NCBI RefSeq assembly: GCF_002994635.1
Contig: NZ_PVNL01000029.1
Span: 1-64,000 of the forward strand
Direction of reading: 5' to 3'
From: Enhygromyxa salina
Lineage (GTDB): Bacteria > Myxococcota_A > Polyangia > Nannocystales > Nannocystaceae
Length of the DNA: 64,000 nucleotides
The translations under genes and the position numbers were made by a program. The notes below the pieces were generated by a model. That model was given only the letters and a program-made list of their open reading frames with translations, was not told the origin of the DNA and searched no databases. This document shows, one piece after another, positions 31,645 through 38,982 of the stretch. Positions within the stretch are counted from its first letter, which is position 1, and every line of letters begins with the position of its first letter.

Positions 31645-32681
31645 CGGTGGCCCCGGCTGGGTGGCCAAGTGGGTGAAGGACGAGACCGCTGGGCGTCGGT
31701 GCGGCTGGACTCGCCGGCGGGGGCGAGCCCGGGGTCGGCGGGCGGCTGGGACCGCTTCCCGCCAGCGGGCCGCGGCGCTCGGCTGCTCGCCTGGATCATA
31801 TCGGAGTCGGCGACGCGATGAAGCGCCCGCTCTGCGGCCGCGCGTCGGCGCGGCTCGTCTTCGTTGCGGGCTGCGAACTGCAGGAAGCCCTCGGCCTCCG
31901 GCCCGCCCAGGTTCGCCAGCGCGTCGTACGCGGAGTTGGCCTGGCGCGTGTCGGCGAGCTGGATCCGATCGAGGAGCACCACGACATGCTCGGGCCCGCC
32001 GATCTGACCGAGCGCCTCGATCGCGAGGAGGGCGACCCGCTCGTCGTCATGCTCGATCAGCTCGACCGCGCGATTCGCTGCCTCGCGCGCCTCGGCGTGG
32101 TCCGGGTGGTCGCGCACCCACTCGAGCGTCAGGATCAGCGCGTCGGGGTCGCTGGACTCGAGCAGCCGCGTCACCGCTCGGTCCGCGCCGCGAGCGAGGT
32201 CGGTGCGAGCCTGTAGGATCGCGGCGAGGCGCTCGGTCGCGAGGTGCAGATCGCTCGAAAGATCGGCCTGGCCCGCGTCGCGCTCGAGCAGCACGGTCAC
32301 GTCGAGACCCTCGGGCCCGAGCTGCGCGGCGAGCTGCTCGGGGGCCTCGACCGACAGCCGCACCAGCAGATCGCGGCCGTGGTCGCTGGCATCCGGGAGC
32401 TCCCGATACTCGAAGGTCGCCGCCAACAACCCGCGCTTCGAGCGGCTTCGCAGGTCACGCTCGGCGCTGGTGAAGCTGGGCGCGCGAGCCAGCGCCCGAC
32501 GGACGATCGCCTGGACCCGATCCTCGGGCAGCGCCGGGCCCCCATGGGCGTCGATCGAGATCACCTGAACCTGGAAAGACTCGGGATCGGGTTCGCTGCA
32601 TCCACCCACGGCCCCAACGGCGAGGACCGCGCCAACTGCACTCGCCAGCAACGCGAGAATCAAAGGCCGGGATGAAGCCAC
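31641..32681 (-). CDS. HEAT-repeat lipoprotein
   Basis: A 346-aa protein. The signal peptide PLILALLASAVGAVLAVGAVGGC gives lipobox Cys28. An alpha/beta region (about 35-150) is followed by HEAT-like helical repeats (about 160-285) with the typical ALLAIEALGQIGGPEHVVVLL and NSAYDALANLGGPEAEGFL units. A polar Ser/Pro/Arg tail (about 300-346) follows. GTG start at 32681, 43 bp after lipB. HEAT repeats usually bind proteins, so it may be an envelope scaffold for the coupled barrel-like protein (inference). Confidence 0.8.
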   Translation of the reverse strand: MASSRPLILALLASAVGAVLAVGAVGGCSEPDPESFQVQVISIDAHGGPALPEDRVQAIVRRALARAPSFTSAERDLRSRSKRGLLAATFEYRELPDASDHGRDLLVRLSVEAPEQLAAQLGPEGLDVTVLLERDAGQADLSSDLHLATERLAAILQARTDLARGADRAVTRLLESSDPDALILTLEWVRDHPDHAEAREAANRAVELIEHDDERVALLAIEALGQIGGPEHVVVLLDRIQLADTRQANSAYDALANLGGPEAEGFLQFAARNEDEPRRRAAAERALHRVADSDMIQASSRAPRPAGGKRSQPPADPGLAPAGESSRTDAQRSRPSPTWPPSRGHR

Positions 32682-32724
32682 AATGCAGCGGCAACATAGC
32701 AGAACCCGGGCCGCCGCGGCGCTC

Positions 32725-33378
32725 TCATGCGCCCGAGTCGAGGGCCCAGTCCAGCACGTAGCCCGCGCGCGCGGCGAAGCCCTGGGCCCAGCGATGGGCG
32801 AGCTCCGCGATCGGGGGCAGCGGCTCGGGCCGCAGCGCCGCCACGCTGGTCATGCGGATCTCGGGGATCCCGCACGACACCAGCGAGCCGAACAATTTGG
32901 GCGCGACGTCCAGGTTGATCGACATGCCCTGAACGCACACACCGCGACTGATGTGCAGCCCGATCGAGGCCATCTTGGTGTCGCCTCGCCACACGCCAGG
33001 GTGGTCGGCGCGAAACTCGACCCCGTCCACGCCGAGCTGGCCGAACAGATCGATCGTGACCTCGGCCATCCGCTCGATGTGCTCGCGGATCGCGCGGCCG
33101 ATCCGAATCACTGGGTAGGCGACCAGCTGTCCGGGCGCGTGCAGGGTGACCTCTCCGCCGCGCGGCGTCTCGCAGACCGCGACCTGCTCGGCGGCCAATT
33201 GCTCGTCGCTCCACAGGACATCCTCGCGCCGTCCGCGGCGCCCGAGCGTCAGGGTCGGCGGGTGCTCGACCATGAACAAAGTCTCTGCACCGGTCCCCTC
33301 GAGGATCGCCTCGCGGGTGCGCAGCTGCTGCTCGAGGCACGCGGCGAACGGCTGCTGCCCGAGCCAGCGACCGAGCAA
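32725..33378 (-). CDS. lipB: Octanoyl-[acyl-carrier-protein]:protein octanoyltransferase
   Basis: A 217-aa enzyme transferring octanoyl from ACP to lipoyl domains, the first step of lipoate assembly. Motifs: RGGEVTLHAPGQLVAYPVI near 73-91, the catalytic Lys in DTKMASIGLHI and the catalytic Cys in LFGSLVSCGIPEIRMTSV, all in place. Length is normal. The best start is TTG 33378, 10 bp after the HARE-HTH stop, matching where LipB homologues begin; no ATG or GTG fits better. lipA is not in the window. Clustering with envelope genes looks incidental. Confidence 0.95.
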   Translation of the reverse strand: MLGRWLGQQPFAACLEQQLRTREAILEGTGAETLFMVEHPPTLTLGRRGRREDVLWSDEQLAAEQVAVCETPRGGEVTLHAPGQLVAYPVIRIGRAIREHIERMAEVTIDLFGQLGVDGVEFRADHPGVWRGDTKMASIGLHISRGVCVQGMSINLDVAPKLFGSLVSCGIPEIRMTSVAALRPEPLPPIAELAHRWAQGFAARAGYVLDWALDSGA

Positions 33379-33388
33379 GTGCGGCGCG

Positions 33389-35050
33389 TCAGGTATCGAG
33401 GCCCCCGATCGACTCGATCAGATCGGCGTCGAGGACAGGGACCTGAATGTTCAGGCTCCGCACGCCGATGCCGCTGCGCAGCAGCCAGCGCACGAACTCG
33501 CGGGCGAACACCACGCGGGTGTCGGCGCCGGCCTGCTCGGCCATCGAGTCGCACATCGCGAACACCAGGGTGTTCCCGCAGCTGTTGCGCTCGGCCTCGC
33601 CCTCCCACAGCTTCGGCTCGAGGGCGGTCTTGCGCGGGACGATCAACACGAGCGTGCGCCCGTCGTCGTCGTCGGGATCGGGATCCTCGACGACGAGCTT
33701 GCTCAGGCCCCGGGCCGGCGGGAGCGTGGCGAGGATGCCGAACCCTTCGTGGGCCAACCAAATCCTCACGAAGGACTCCAAGGAACGCGCCCCAAGTGAC
33801 TGTAACCACAAGAGAAGCTGAGAGCTTGTCTCTTTCTCGAGCTCACGGATCGCCGTCCGCATCGCGTGCTCGGCCGCAGCCGCTTTTTCGGGGAGCCGGC
33901 TGCCGCGGAGCTGGTAGCGAGCGTCGCCCCGAACCGCGAAGCGCGAGGCGTCCCCGCGGTTGTGGACGTCGAGCAAGATCGCCGCGGTGACGGCCCGCTC
34001 GATCTCCGAGATCTCGCCGCCGAGGACGTCCTGGTTGGCCAGGTTCTCCGCGATCTGGCGGACATGCAGAGATCGCGCGCCAGCCTCCGACAACACCCGG
34101 GCGACGGTGTCGAGCAGCTCCTCGCCGCTGCGCGCCCCGTCGGACCGCTGGGCGTTGGCGTCGGACCACTCGACGCGGCGGCCCCGACGGCGACGGCGAC
34201 GGCGCTTGCGACCGCCTCGGTCGTCGTCGCGATCGCGGCTCCCGTCGCTGTCGCGGTCACGGTCGCGGTCGCGGTCGCGCCCGCGTGACTCGCGGGTGTC
34301 CGCCTCGCCATCACGGTCGCGCTCACGATCGCGATCGCGCCGCGTCTTGCGGCCAACCTCGATCACCTCGGGGGCTGGGGACGGACCCTTTTGCATTGCT
34401 TCGAGTTCCTCACGCAGATCTGGGCGCTCGTCGACCAGCCGCGACATGGCGTTGGCCATCACGAGGGTGACGTCGGTGTCGTCCTCGAGCCCCGAGCCCT
34501 CGGGGCCGCGAAATCGGACCTTGCTGGGATCGAGCTCGGGCATCGGGACCCCGGCCGCGCTCACCGGCTTGGCTTCGGCCGCGACGGGGGCCTCGGGCGG
34601 TGCCAGCTCCAGCTCAGCCTGGGTCTCACGCGCGGGATCAGCGGGCTTCGCGCGCTCGCGGGTCAGCTTCTTTCGCCCGCGCGCGGCCGCGGCTGGCGGC
34701 TCGGTTTTTTTCTGATCCCGCGTCGAGCTATCGCTAGCTTTCGGCTTGGAATTACTGGCTTTTTGGACTTCGGCGTCCGGCAGCGGCTCGGCGTGGCTGG
34801 GGGCCGGCGGTGAGTCCGGGACCTCGACGCCTGGCCGCAGCCGGTAGTGCCCCGGCTTGCTCCGCATCACGAGCCCATTGTGGGCCTTGCTGCGCACGGC
34901 CGAGTTGAGGCACGTGCGCATGGCGGCGTTGGGGTCGCGACCGACGTGTGAGAGCAGTTTGCGCTCGACGGCCAGGCGGGCGATGTCGTTGAAGTGCAGG
35001 GGCTCCTCCGTGGACCGAAGGATCTCTATCGCGGCTTCGAGGAAGGTCAT
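33389..35050 (-). CDS. HARE-HTH domain protein with possible nuclease-like C-terminal domain
   Basis: A 553-aa protein. The N-terminus (about 1-72) is a HARE-HTH winged helix: MTFLEAAIEILRSTEEPLHF then NDIARLAVERKLLS. A charged linker follows, with Arg-Asp dipeptide runs (about 225-290) from 6-bp DNA repeats. A second HARE-like helix-turn-helix lies near 310-385 (SLHVRQIAENLANQ). The C-terminal domain (about 400-553) starts LLLWLQSLGARSLESFVRIW, resembling Mrr/PD-(D/E)XK-type folds, then LVVEDPDPDDDDGRTLVLIV. A Lys-containing active site is not clear. HARE-HTH domains are known in chromatin proteins and restriction-like systems. Likely DNA-binding; nuclease activity is speculative. Confidence 0.8.
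   Translation of the reverse strand: MTFLEAAIEILRSTEEPLHFNDIARLAVERKLLSHVGRDPNAAMRTCLNSAVRSKAHNGLVMRSKPGHYRLRPGVEVPDSPPAPSHAEPLPDAEVQKASNSKPKASDSSTRDQKKTEPPAAAARGRKKLTRERAKPADPARETQAELELAPPEAPVAAEAKPVSAAGVPMPELDPSKVRFRGPEGSGLEDDTDVTLVMANAMSRLVDERPDLREELEAMQKGPSPAPEVIEVGRKTRRDRDRERDRDGEADTRESRGRDRDRDRDRDSDGSRDRDDDRGGRKRRRRRRRGRRVEWSDANAQRSDGARSGEELLDTVARVLSEAGARSLHVRQIAENLANQDVLGGEISEIERAVTAAILLDVHNRGDASRFAVRGDARYQLRGSRLPEKAAAAEHAMRTAIRELEKETSSQLLLWLQSLGARSLESFVRIWLAHEGFGILATLPPARGLSKLVVEDPDPDDDDGRTLVLIVPRKTALEPKLWEGEAERNSCGNTLVFAMCDSMAEQAGADTRVVFAREFVRWLLRSGIGVRSLNIQVPVLDADLIESIGGLDT
34241..34345. repeat. Arg-Asp-coding hexanucleotide tract
   Basis: Runs of ggtcgc-like hexamers (about 34255-34279 and 34316-34340) encode alternating Arg-Asp on the minus strand in the HARE-HTH gene linker. 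Confidence 0.8.
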
Positions 35051-35341
35051 TGGGTCTCCGCTCGTCGCGAAGGTGAGGTGAGCGCACGCTCGGGCACGGG
35101 AGGTCGCCTCGTGGACGATCCGGTGCGGTCTGTCGGCTCGGTCGGACCCGCCCCGGCGCTGACGACCTCGTGAGACGCGGTCGACGTAGATGAAGGTAGA
35201 GGCAGCGAGTCAGGACGAACTCGGTTCCGGGTGGGACGCGAGCGGCGAGAGCAACCTCGGAGGGTGCGGGCTCGCCTGGCGCGCCTGCCGAACTATCCGA
35301 AAATTTGTGGATGCTTGGCAAGTCCTGCTAGCCGCCGATCC
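35051..35341. other. Divergent intergenic region between HARE-HTH and ATP-grasp genes
   Basis: 291 bp; promoters for both directions are expected. The 50 bp before the ATP-grasp ATG are relatively AT-rich (ccgaaaatttgtggatgctt). No clear -10/-35 pair, hairpin or small gene is seen. Confidence 0.5.
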
Positions 35342-36385
35342 ATGGGCACGCTCACGCTGGGCATCATTGTTCCTGCGGGCTCCTCGATGCGAGGGGCGTG
35401 CGGGGCCAACTCCACTCGAGCCGCGGGTAGCGCTGTCGCCGCCAACACCATGGCGACCGGTCCGGGGGTCGAAGACGCCGAGGCACACACTGCCCGCGAC
35501 CTGCGGGAGGCCGCGCGGGCGCTGGGGATGGCCTGCGAGATCGTCGTGATCCCGGCCTACTCGGACGAGGCCGACTTCGAGCTGCGCCCGGTGACCGACG
35601 TGCTGCGTCGGCTCGCCCACGTCGACAAGGTCATGATCGCGGCCCACGGAGATCTGGGCGGCAGCGGTCGGATCCACGCGGCGGCGCGGGCCTGCGGGCT
35701 CACCGTGCTCGGCCCCAGCGAGGCGGCGATCAGCCAGGCCTACGACAAGCTGTCGACTCGCCAGGTGCTGAGCCACTGCAACGTCCCGGTCCCGCACACC
35801 GTCGTGATCGGGCCCAACCTCGCGGCCACGACGACCGACCTGCAGCGGCTCGGCTGGCCAGGCGTGATCAAGCCGCGACGCGGCGCCGACGGGATCGGCG
35901 TGCGCAGGCTCGCGAACGCCTCGCTGGTGGCCGCGGCCGCCGACGCGGCCCGGGTCGGCGACGAGCTGCTGCTCGAGCGCGAGATCGCCGGGCGCGAGCT
36001 GTCCGTGGTCGTGCTCGACGGCAAGGTCCTCGGCGTCGCCGAGCTCGAGCGTGAGCTCGACGAGGCAGGCCCGCGGACCCGCGCGATGATCTGCCCGGCG
36101 CCGCTCGACCCACGCCGTCGCGCGGGGCTCGAGAGCCTGGCGCTGCGGGCTTGTTCAACCTTGAAGCTGAGCGCCGGTCCGACCCGCGTCGATCTGCTGC
36201 TCTCGGAGCGCGACAACGAGGTCGTGCTCGAGGTCGAGCCGCTGCCGCCGCTGCATCGGGCGAGCGTCGTCGCGAGGGTCGCGCGCGCGGCCGGGCTCTC
36301 GTATCCGCGGCTGTGCGCGCAGCTGCTGGCGGCGCCCGATCACGTCGCGCGTCCGCTGACGCTGGTCGCACCCGCGCACAACTAA
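35342..36385 (+). CDS. D-Ala-D-Ala-ligase-like ATP-grasp protein (divergent)
   Basis: A 347-aa protein with Ddl-type architecture: an N-terminal Rossmann-like half (about 1-120), a linker ISQAYDKLSTRQVLSHCNVP, and an ATP-grasp domain with GVIKPRRGADGIGV near 180 and LLEREIAGRELSVVVLDGK near 210. The metal-binding end, normally LEVNTLPG, reads LEVEPLPPL near 297, so the usual Asn is Glu, and the Ddl serine/glycine signature near the start is not evident. An ATP-dependent carboxylate-amine ligase is probable; D-Ala-D-Ala activity is doubtful. ATG 35342 is the first start giving the fold. It precedes a GT51 fusion gene by 12 bp, hinting at a cell-wall or related polymer role. Confidence 0.78.
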   Translation: MGTLTLGIIVPAGSSMRGACGANSTRAAGSAVAANTMATGPGVEDAEAHTARDLREAARALGMACEIVVIPAYSDEADFELRPVTDVLRRLAHVDKVMIAAHGDLGGSGRIHAAARACGLTVLGPSEAAISQAYDKLSTRQVLSHCNVPVPHTVVIGPNLAATTTDLQRLGWPGVIKPRRGADGIGVRRLANASLVAAAADAARVGDELLLEREIAGRELSVVVLDGKVLGVAELERELDEAGPRTRAMICPAPLDPRRRAGLESLALRACSTLKLSAGPTRVDLLLSERDNEVVLEVEPLPPLHRASVVARVARAAGLSYPRLCAQLLAAPDHVARPLTLVAPAHN

Positions 36386-36397
36386 TTCTGGTTTGTC

Positions 36398-38560
36398 ATG
36401 TCGCCGCCACGCCCCACCACCCAGCGTCCACGCGCGACCGGTCTGGCTCGCGCGCTGCCCTGGTGTCTGGGGATTGGGCTGGCGACGGTCGCGACGGCTG
36501 GGCCCGCGCTCGCCGAGGCGCAGGTCCAGTCTCGCCTCCGCGAGCGGCTTGGCGTCGACCAGGGCTTCGCGGTCGATCTCGACCTTCGCGGGCTCGAGCT
36601 GCGTGGGCTGTCGCGCGCGCTGCCGGGCCATCGCGGCCGGGTCAGCGCCACCCGTGTACGCGTGCGTCCCGGCTTCGAGGGCCTGACGATCGAGGTCGAC
36701 GGGCTCGAGGGCGTGGTCGGGCGAGCCCCGACCCCGGCCGCGGCCGACCCGATCCCAGCGACGCGCGCACCGGCCCGCGCCACCAAGACCGATGACGACG
36801 ATCCGATCGCAACGCTGCTGCAGCGCGTGCGCGGCGTGCCGATCGAGGTCGTCACCCACGGCAGCGTGCGCGTCGAGCTTGGCCACGGCGTGTCGGCGAC
36901 GGCGACCGACCCCCACCTGCGCCTGCCCGGCGACGGGCTGATCCGGGGTGACGTCGAGCTCGCGCTCGGCCCCGAGCACGCCACAGCGGAAGCCAAAACT
37001 GGCGGTCGTTCGGCGTGGGCCCGGGCCGCGCTCGAGTTCTCGGCCACCGACACCGCCCCCCGCGCGCTCGACATCTCGGGCAGCGTCTCGCTCGCGACCG
37101 TCGGCGAGCTCCCTCCTCCACCCGCGCTCACGCTGCTCGGCCGGATCTCACCGGGCGGGTTCGCGCTCGAGCTGCGCGAACCCGAGGGCGGGCGCGCGAC
37201 GATCAACCTGGATCGCGCGAGTGAGAAGCTCGCCACGGATCGCCTGACGCTCGACGCCGAGCAATTGCCGCTGGCCGTGCTCGGCCCGCTCGCCCAGCTC
37301 GCGGGTCGGAGGCTCGGCGACACGATCGGCGAGCAGGACGGTCGCCTGGTGCTCGACGAGACCCGGCTGAGCGGGACCATTGAGCTCGGGCGCGGCGACG
37401 GGCTCACGCGCGCGCGCTTCGACGATGTCGAGCTCTCGCAGCTGCGCTTCGACAGCGGGCTGCTCGCGGCCGCGCCGGTCGTCCTCACGCAGCTGACGAT
37501 CGACGGCGAGCTGACCCGCGAGCACACACCGACGGGACCGCGGACCGGCGGCGCGCTGGTCTTGGGTCACCGCGGCGTTCAGGTCGAGGTCTCGGGTCAG
37601 CTCGACTCGGTCGGCCTCAGCGTCGAGCTCGAGCTGCCCAGCTCGCCGTGCCAGGCGGTGTTCGACGCGACCCCCGGGATGTCTTCCGTGCTGGCGGGGA
37701 CCGAGCTGTCGGGCACCCTCGACGCCCACGTCGCCCTGCGCCTCGACTTCGCGGCGCTCGAGCGGGCCCGCGCGCGCTACCTCGGCCCCGACGCCGAGTC
37801 GCTCGAGCTCGAGCACTTCGAGGCCCCCGGCGAGCTGCGCTTCGACCTACCTTATATCGAGCGCTGCACGATCGAGCGGCTCGGCCCGGGCGCCGACATC
37901 GACGGCCTGCGCGGCCCCTACCACCATCGCTTCGTCAGCGCGGCCGGCCGCGAGCAGCGTCGGGTCCTGGCCGCGGGCGACGACAACTACGTGCGGATCG
38001 AGCAGGTGCCCGAGCTGGCGCTCGCGTTCGTGATCCTCGAGGACGCCCGGTTCTGGCGGCACGACGGGTTTGACCGCGAGCAGATCGAGCGCGCGTTTTG
38101 GTTCAACCTGCTCGAGGGTCGGGTGCGCCGCGGGGCCAGCACGATCACCCAGCAGGCGGCCCGCAGCCTGTGGCTCGGCATCGACCGCTCGGTCGCGCGC
38201 AAGCTGGCCGAGGCGATGCTCGCCGCCGAGCTCGAGCGCGGCCTCGACAAGAAGCGGATCCTGGAGATCTACCTCAACGTGATCGAGCTCGGCCCCGAGA
38301 TCCATGGGGTCGCCGAGGCCTCGCGCTATCACTTTGGCAAGGAGCCCGGTCGGCTCGAGCTCATGGAGGCGCTGTACCTCGCGAGCTTGGCCCCGGCCCC
38401 GGTCGCGTACTCGCGCCGGTTCTCCGCGGGCACGATCGACGACGAGTGGCGCGAGCACCTTCGTCGGCAAGTTCGCCGGCTTCGGATCCGCCACCTGATC
38501 AGCCCCGAGACCGCCGCAGCGGCGATCGCCACGGACCTGCAGCTGCGCCCGCATCCGTGA
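36398..38560 (+). CDS. AsmA-like / GT51 peptidoglycan glycosyltransferase fusion
   Basis: A 720-aa envelope protein. Residues about 18-40 form a signal anchor. A long strand-rich region (about 45-500), with repeats such as VDLDLRGLELRGLSRAL, resembles AsmA/TamB-type lipid-transfer or lateral domains. The C-terminus (about 515-712) is a GT51 transglycosylase: catalytic Glu548 in VILEDARFWRHDGFD, GASTITQQAARSLWLG, LDKKRILEIYLNVIELGP and a late ALYLASLAPAP. No transpeptidase domain is present, so it is a monofunctional polymerase with an unusual front half. It would use lipid II in the periplasm. The GT51 call is firm; the AsmA-like call is moderate. Confidence 0.88.
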   Translation: MSPPRPTTQRPRATGLARALPWCLGIGLATVATAGPALAEAQVQSRLRERLGVDQGFAVDLDLRGLELRGLSRALPGHRGRVSATRVRVRPGFEGLTIEVDGLEGVVGRAPTPAAADPIPATRAPARATKTDDDDPIATLLQRVRGVPIEVVTHGSVRVELGHGVSATATDPHLRLPGDGLIRGDVELALGPEHATAEAKTGGRSAWARAALEFSATDTAPRALDISGSVSLATVGELPPPPALTLLGRISPGGFALELREPEGGRATINLDRASEKLATDRLTLDAEQLPLAVLGPLAQLAGRRLGDTIGEQDGRLVLDETRLSGTIELGRGDGLTRARFDDVELSQLRFDSGLLAAAPVVLTQLTIDGELTREHTPTGPRTGGALVLGHRGVQVEVSGQLDSVGLSVELELPSSPCQAVFDATPGMSSVLAGTELSGTLDAHVALRLDFAALERARARYLGPDAESLELEHFEAPGELRFDLPYIERCTIERLGPGADIDGLRGPYHHRFVSAAGREQRRVLAAGDDNYVRIEQVPELALAFVILEDARFWRHDGFDREQIERAFWFNLLEGRVRRGASTITQQAARSLWLGIDRSVARKLAEAMLAAELERGLDKKRILEIYLNVIELGPEIHGVAEASRYHFGKEPGRLELMEALYLASLAPAPVAYSRRFSAGTIDDEWREHLRRQVRRLRIRHLISPETAAAAIATDLQLRPHP

Positions 38561-38982
38561 CCTGGCGCCCGCTACGCACCGCTGATCGGAGCCGCGCACC
38601 CCTGCGGACGATCGGTGATCCCCTGCCGATCACTGATCCGAGGTTCACCCAAAAACTCTCGCGGCGGCCGGTCGACGGCGTCGCGGCGGGTCGGCTGGCG
38701 ATCCGGATCTCGCCGCTGGCGTTGGCTGTGTTCGCAGCTGCCCACAATCCACGCAGATCGGCGGGTCGCCGTGCGGTCGATGCACGTCGGATCAGCCGGT
38801 CCCGGATCCGCGAGTCGCAACGCCACGACGAAGCGGCGCGATCGCGGGGCTTGACGACGATACCCGCGTGCCAGTGAAATAGGGCAGAGTTTGGCTTCGC
38901 GCGCGCAATTCGACAGTCGTTCCGTCCCTCGCACCGCCGCTCGCCGTGCGTGGCGAGCGTGCGTCGAACGAGCGAGGTGCCC
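38561..38982. other. Intergenic region before the GGDEF-EAL gene
   Basis: 422 bp without a convincing gene. An imperfect hairpin atcggtgatc/gatcactgat lies near 38613-38637 just past the GT51 gene; it has no T-run. A promoter candidate lies at 38851-38880. The remainder is GC-rich with no recognised motif. Confidence 0.5.
38851..38880 (+). promoter_or_regulatory. Candidate sigma-70-type promoter for the GGDEF-EAL gene
   Basis: TTGACG (38851-38856), an 18-bp spacer and TGAAAT (38875-38880) are followed by a roughly 95-nt leader to ATG 38983. The -35 is a 5/6 match and the -10 a 4/6 match. Confidence 0.38.
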
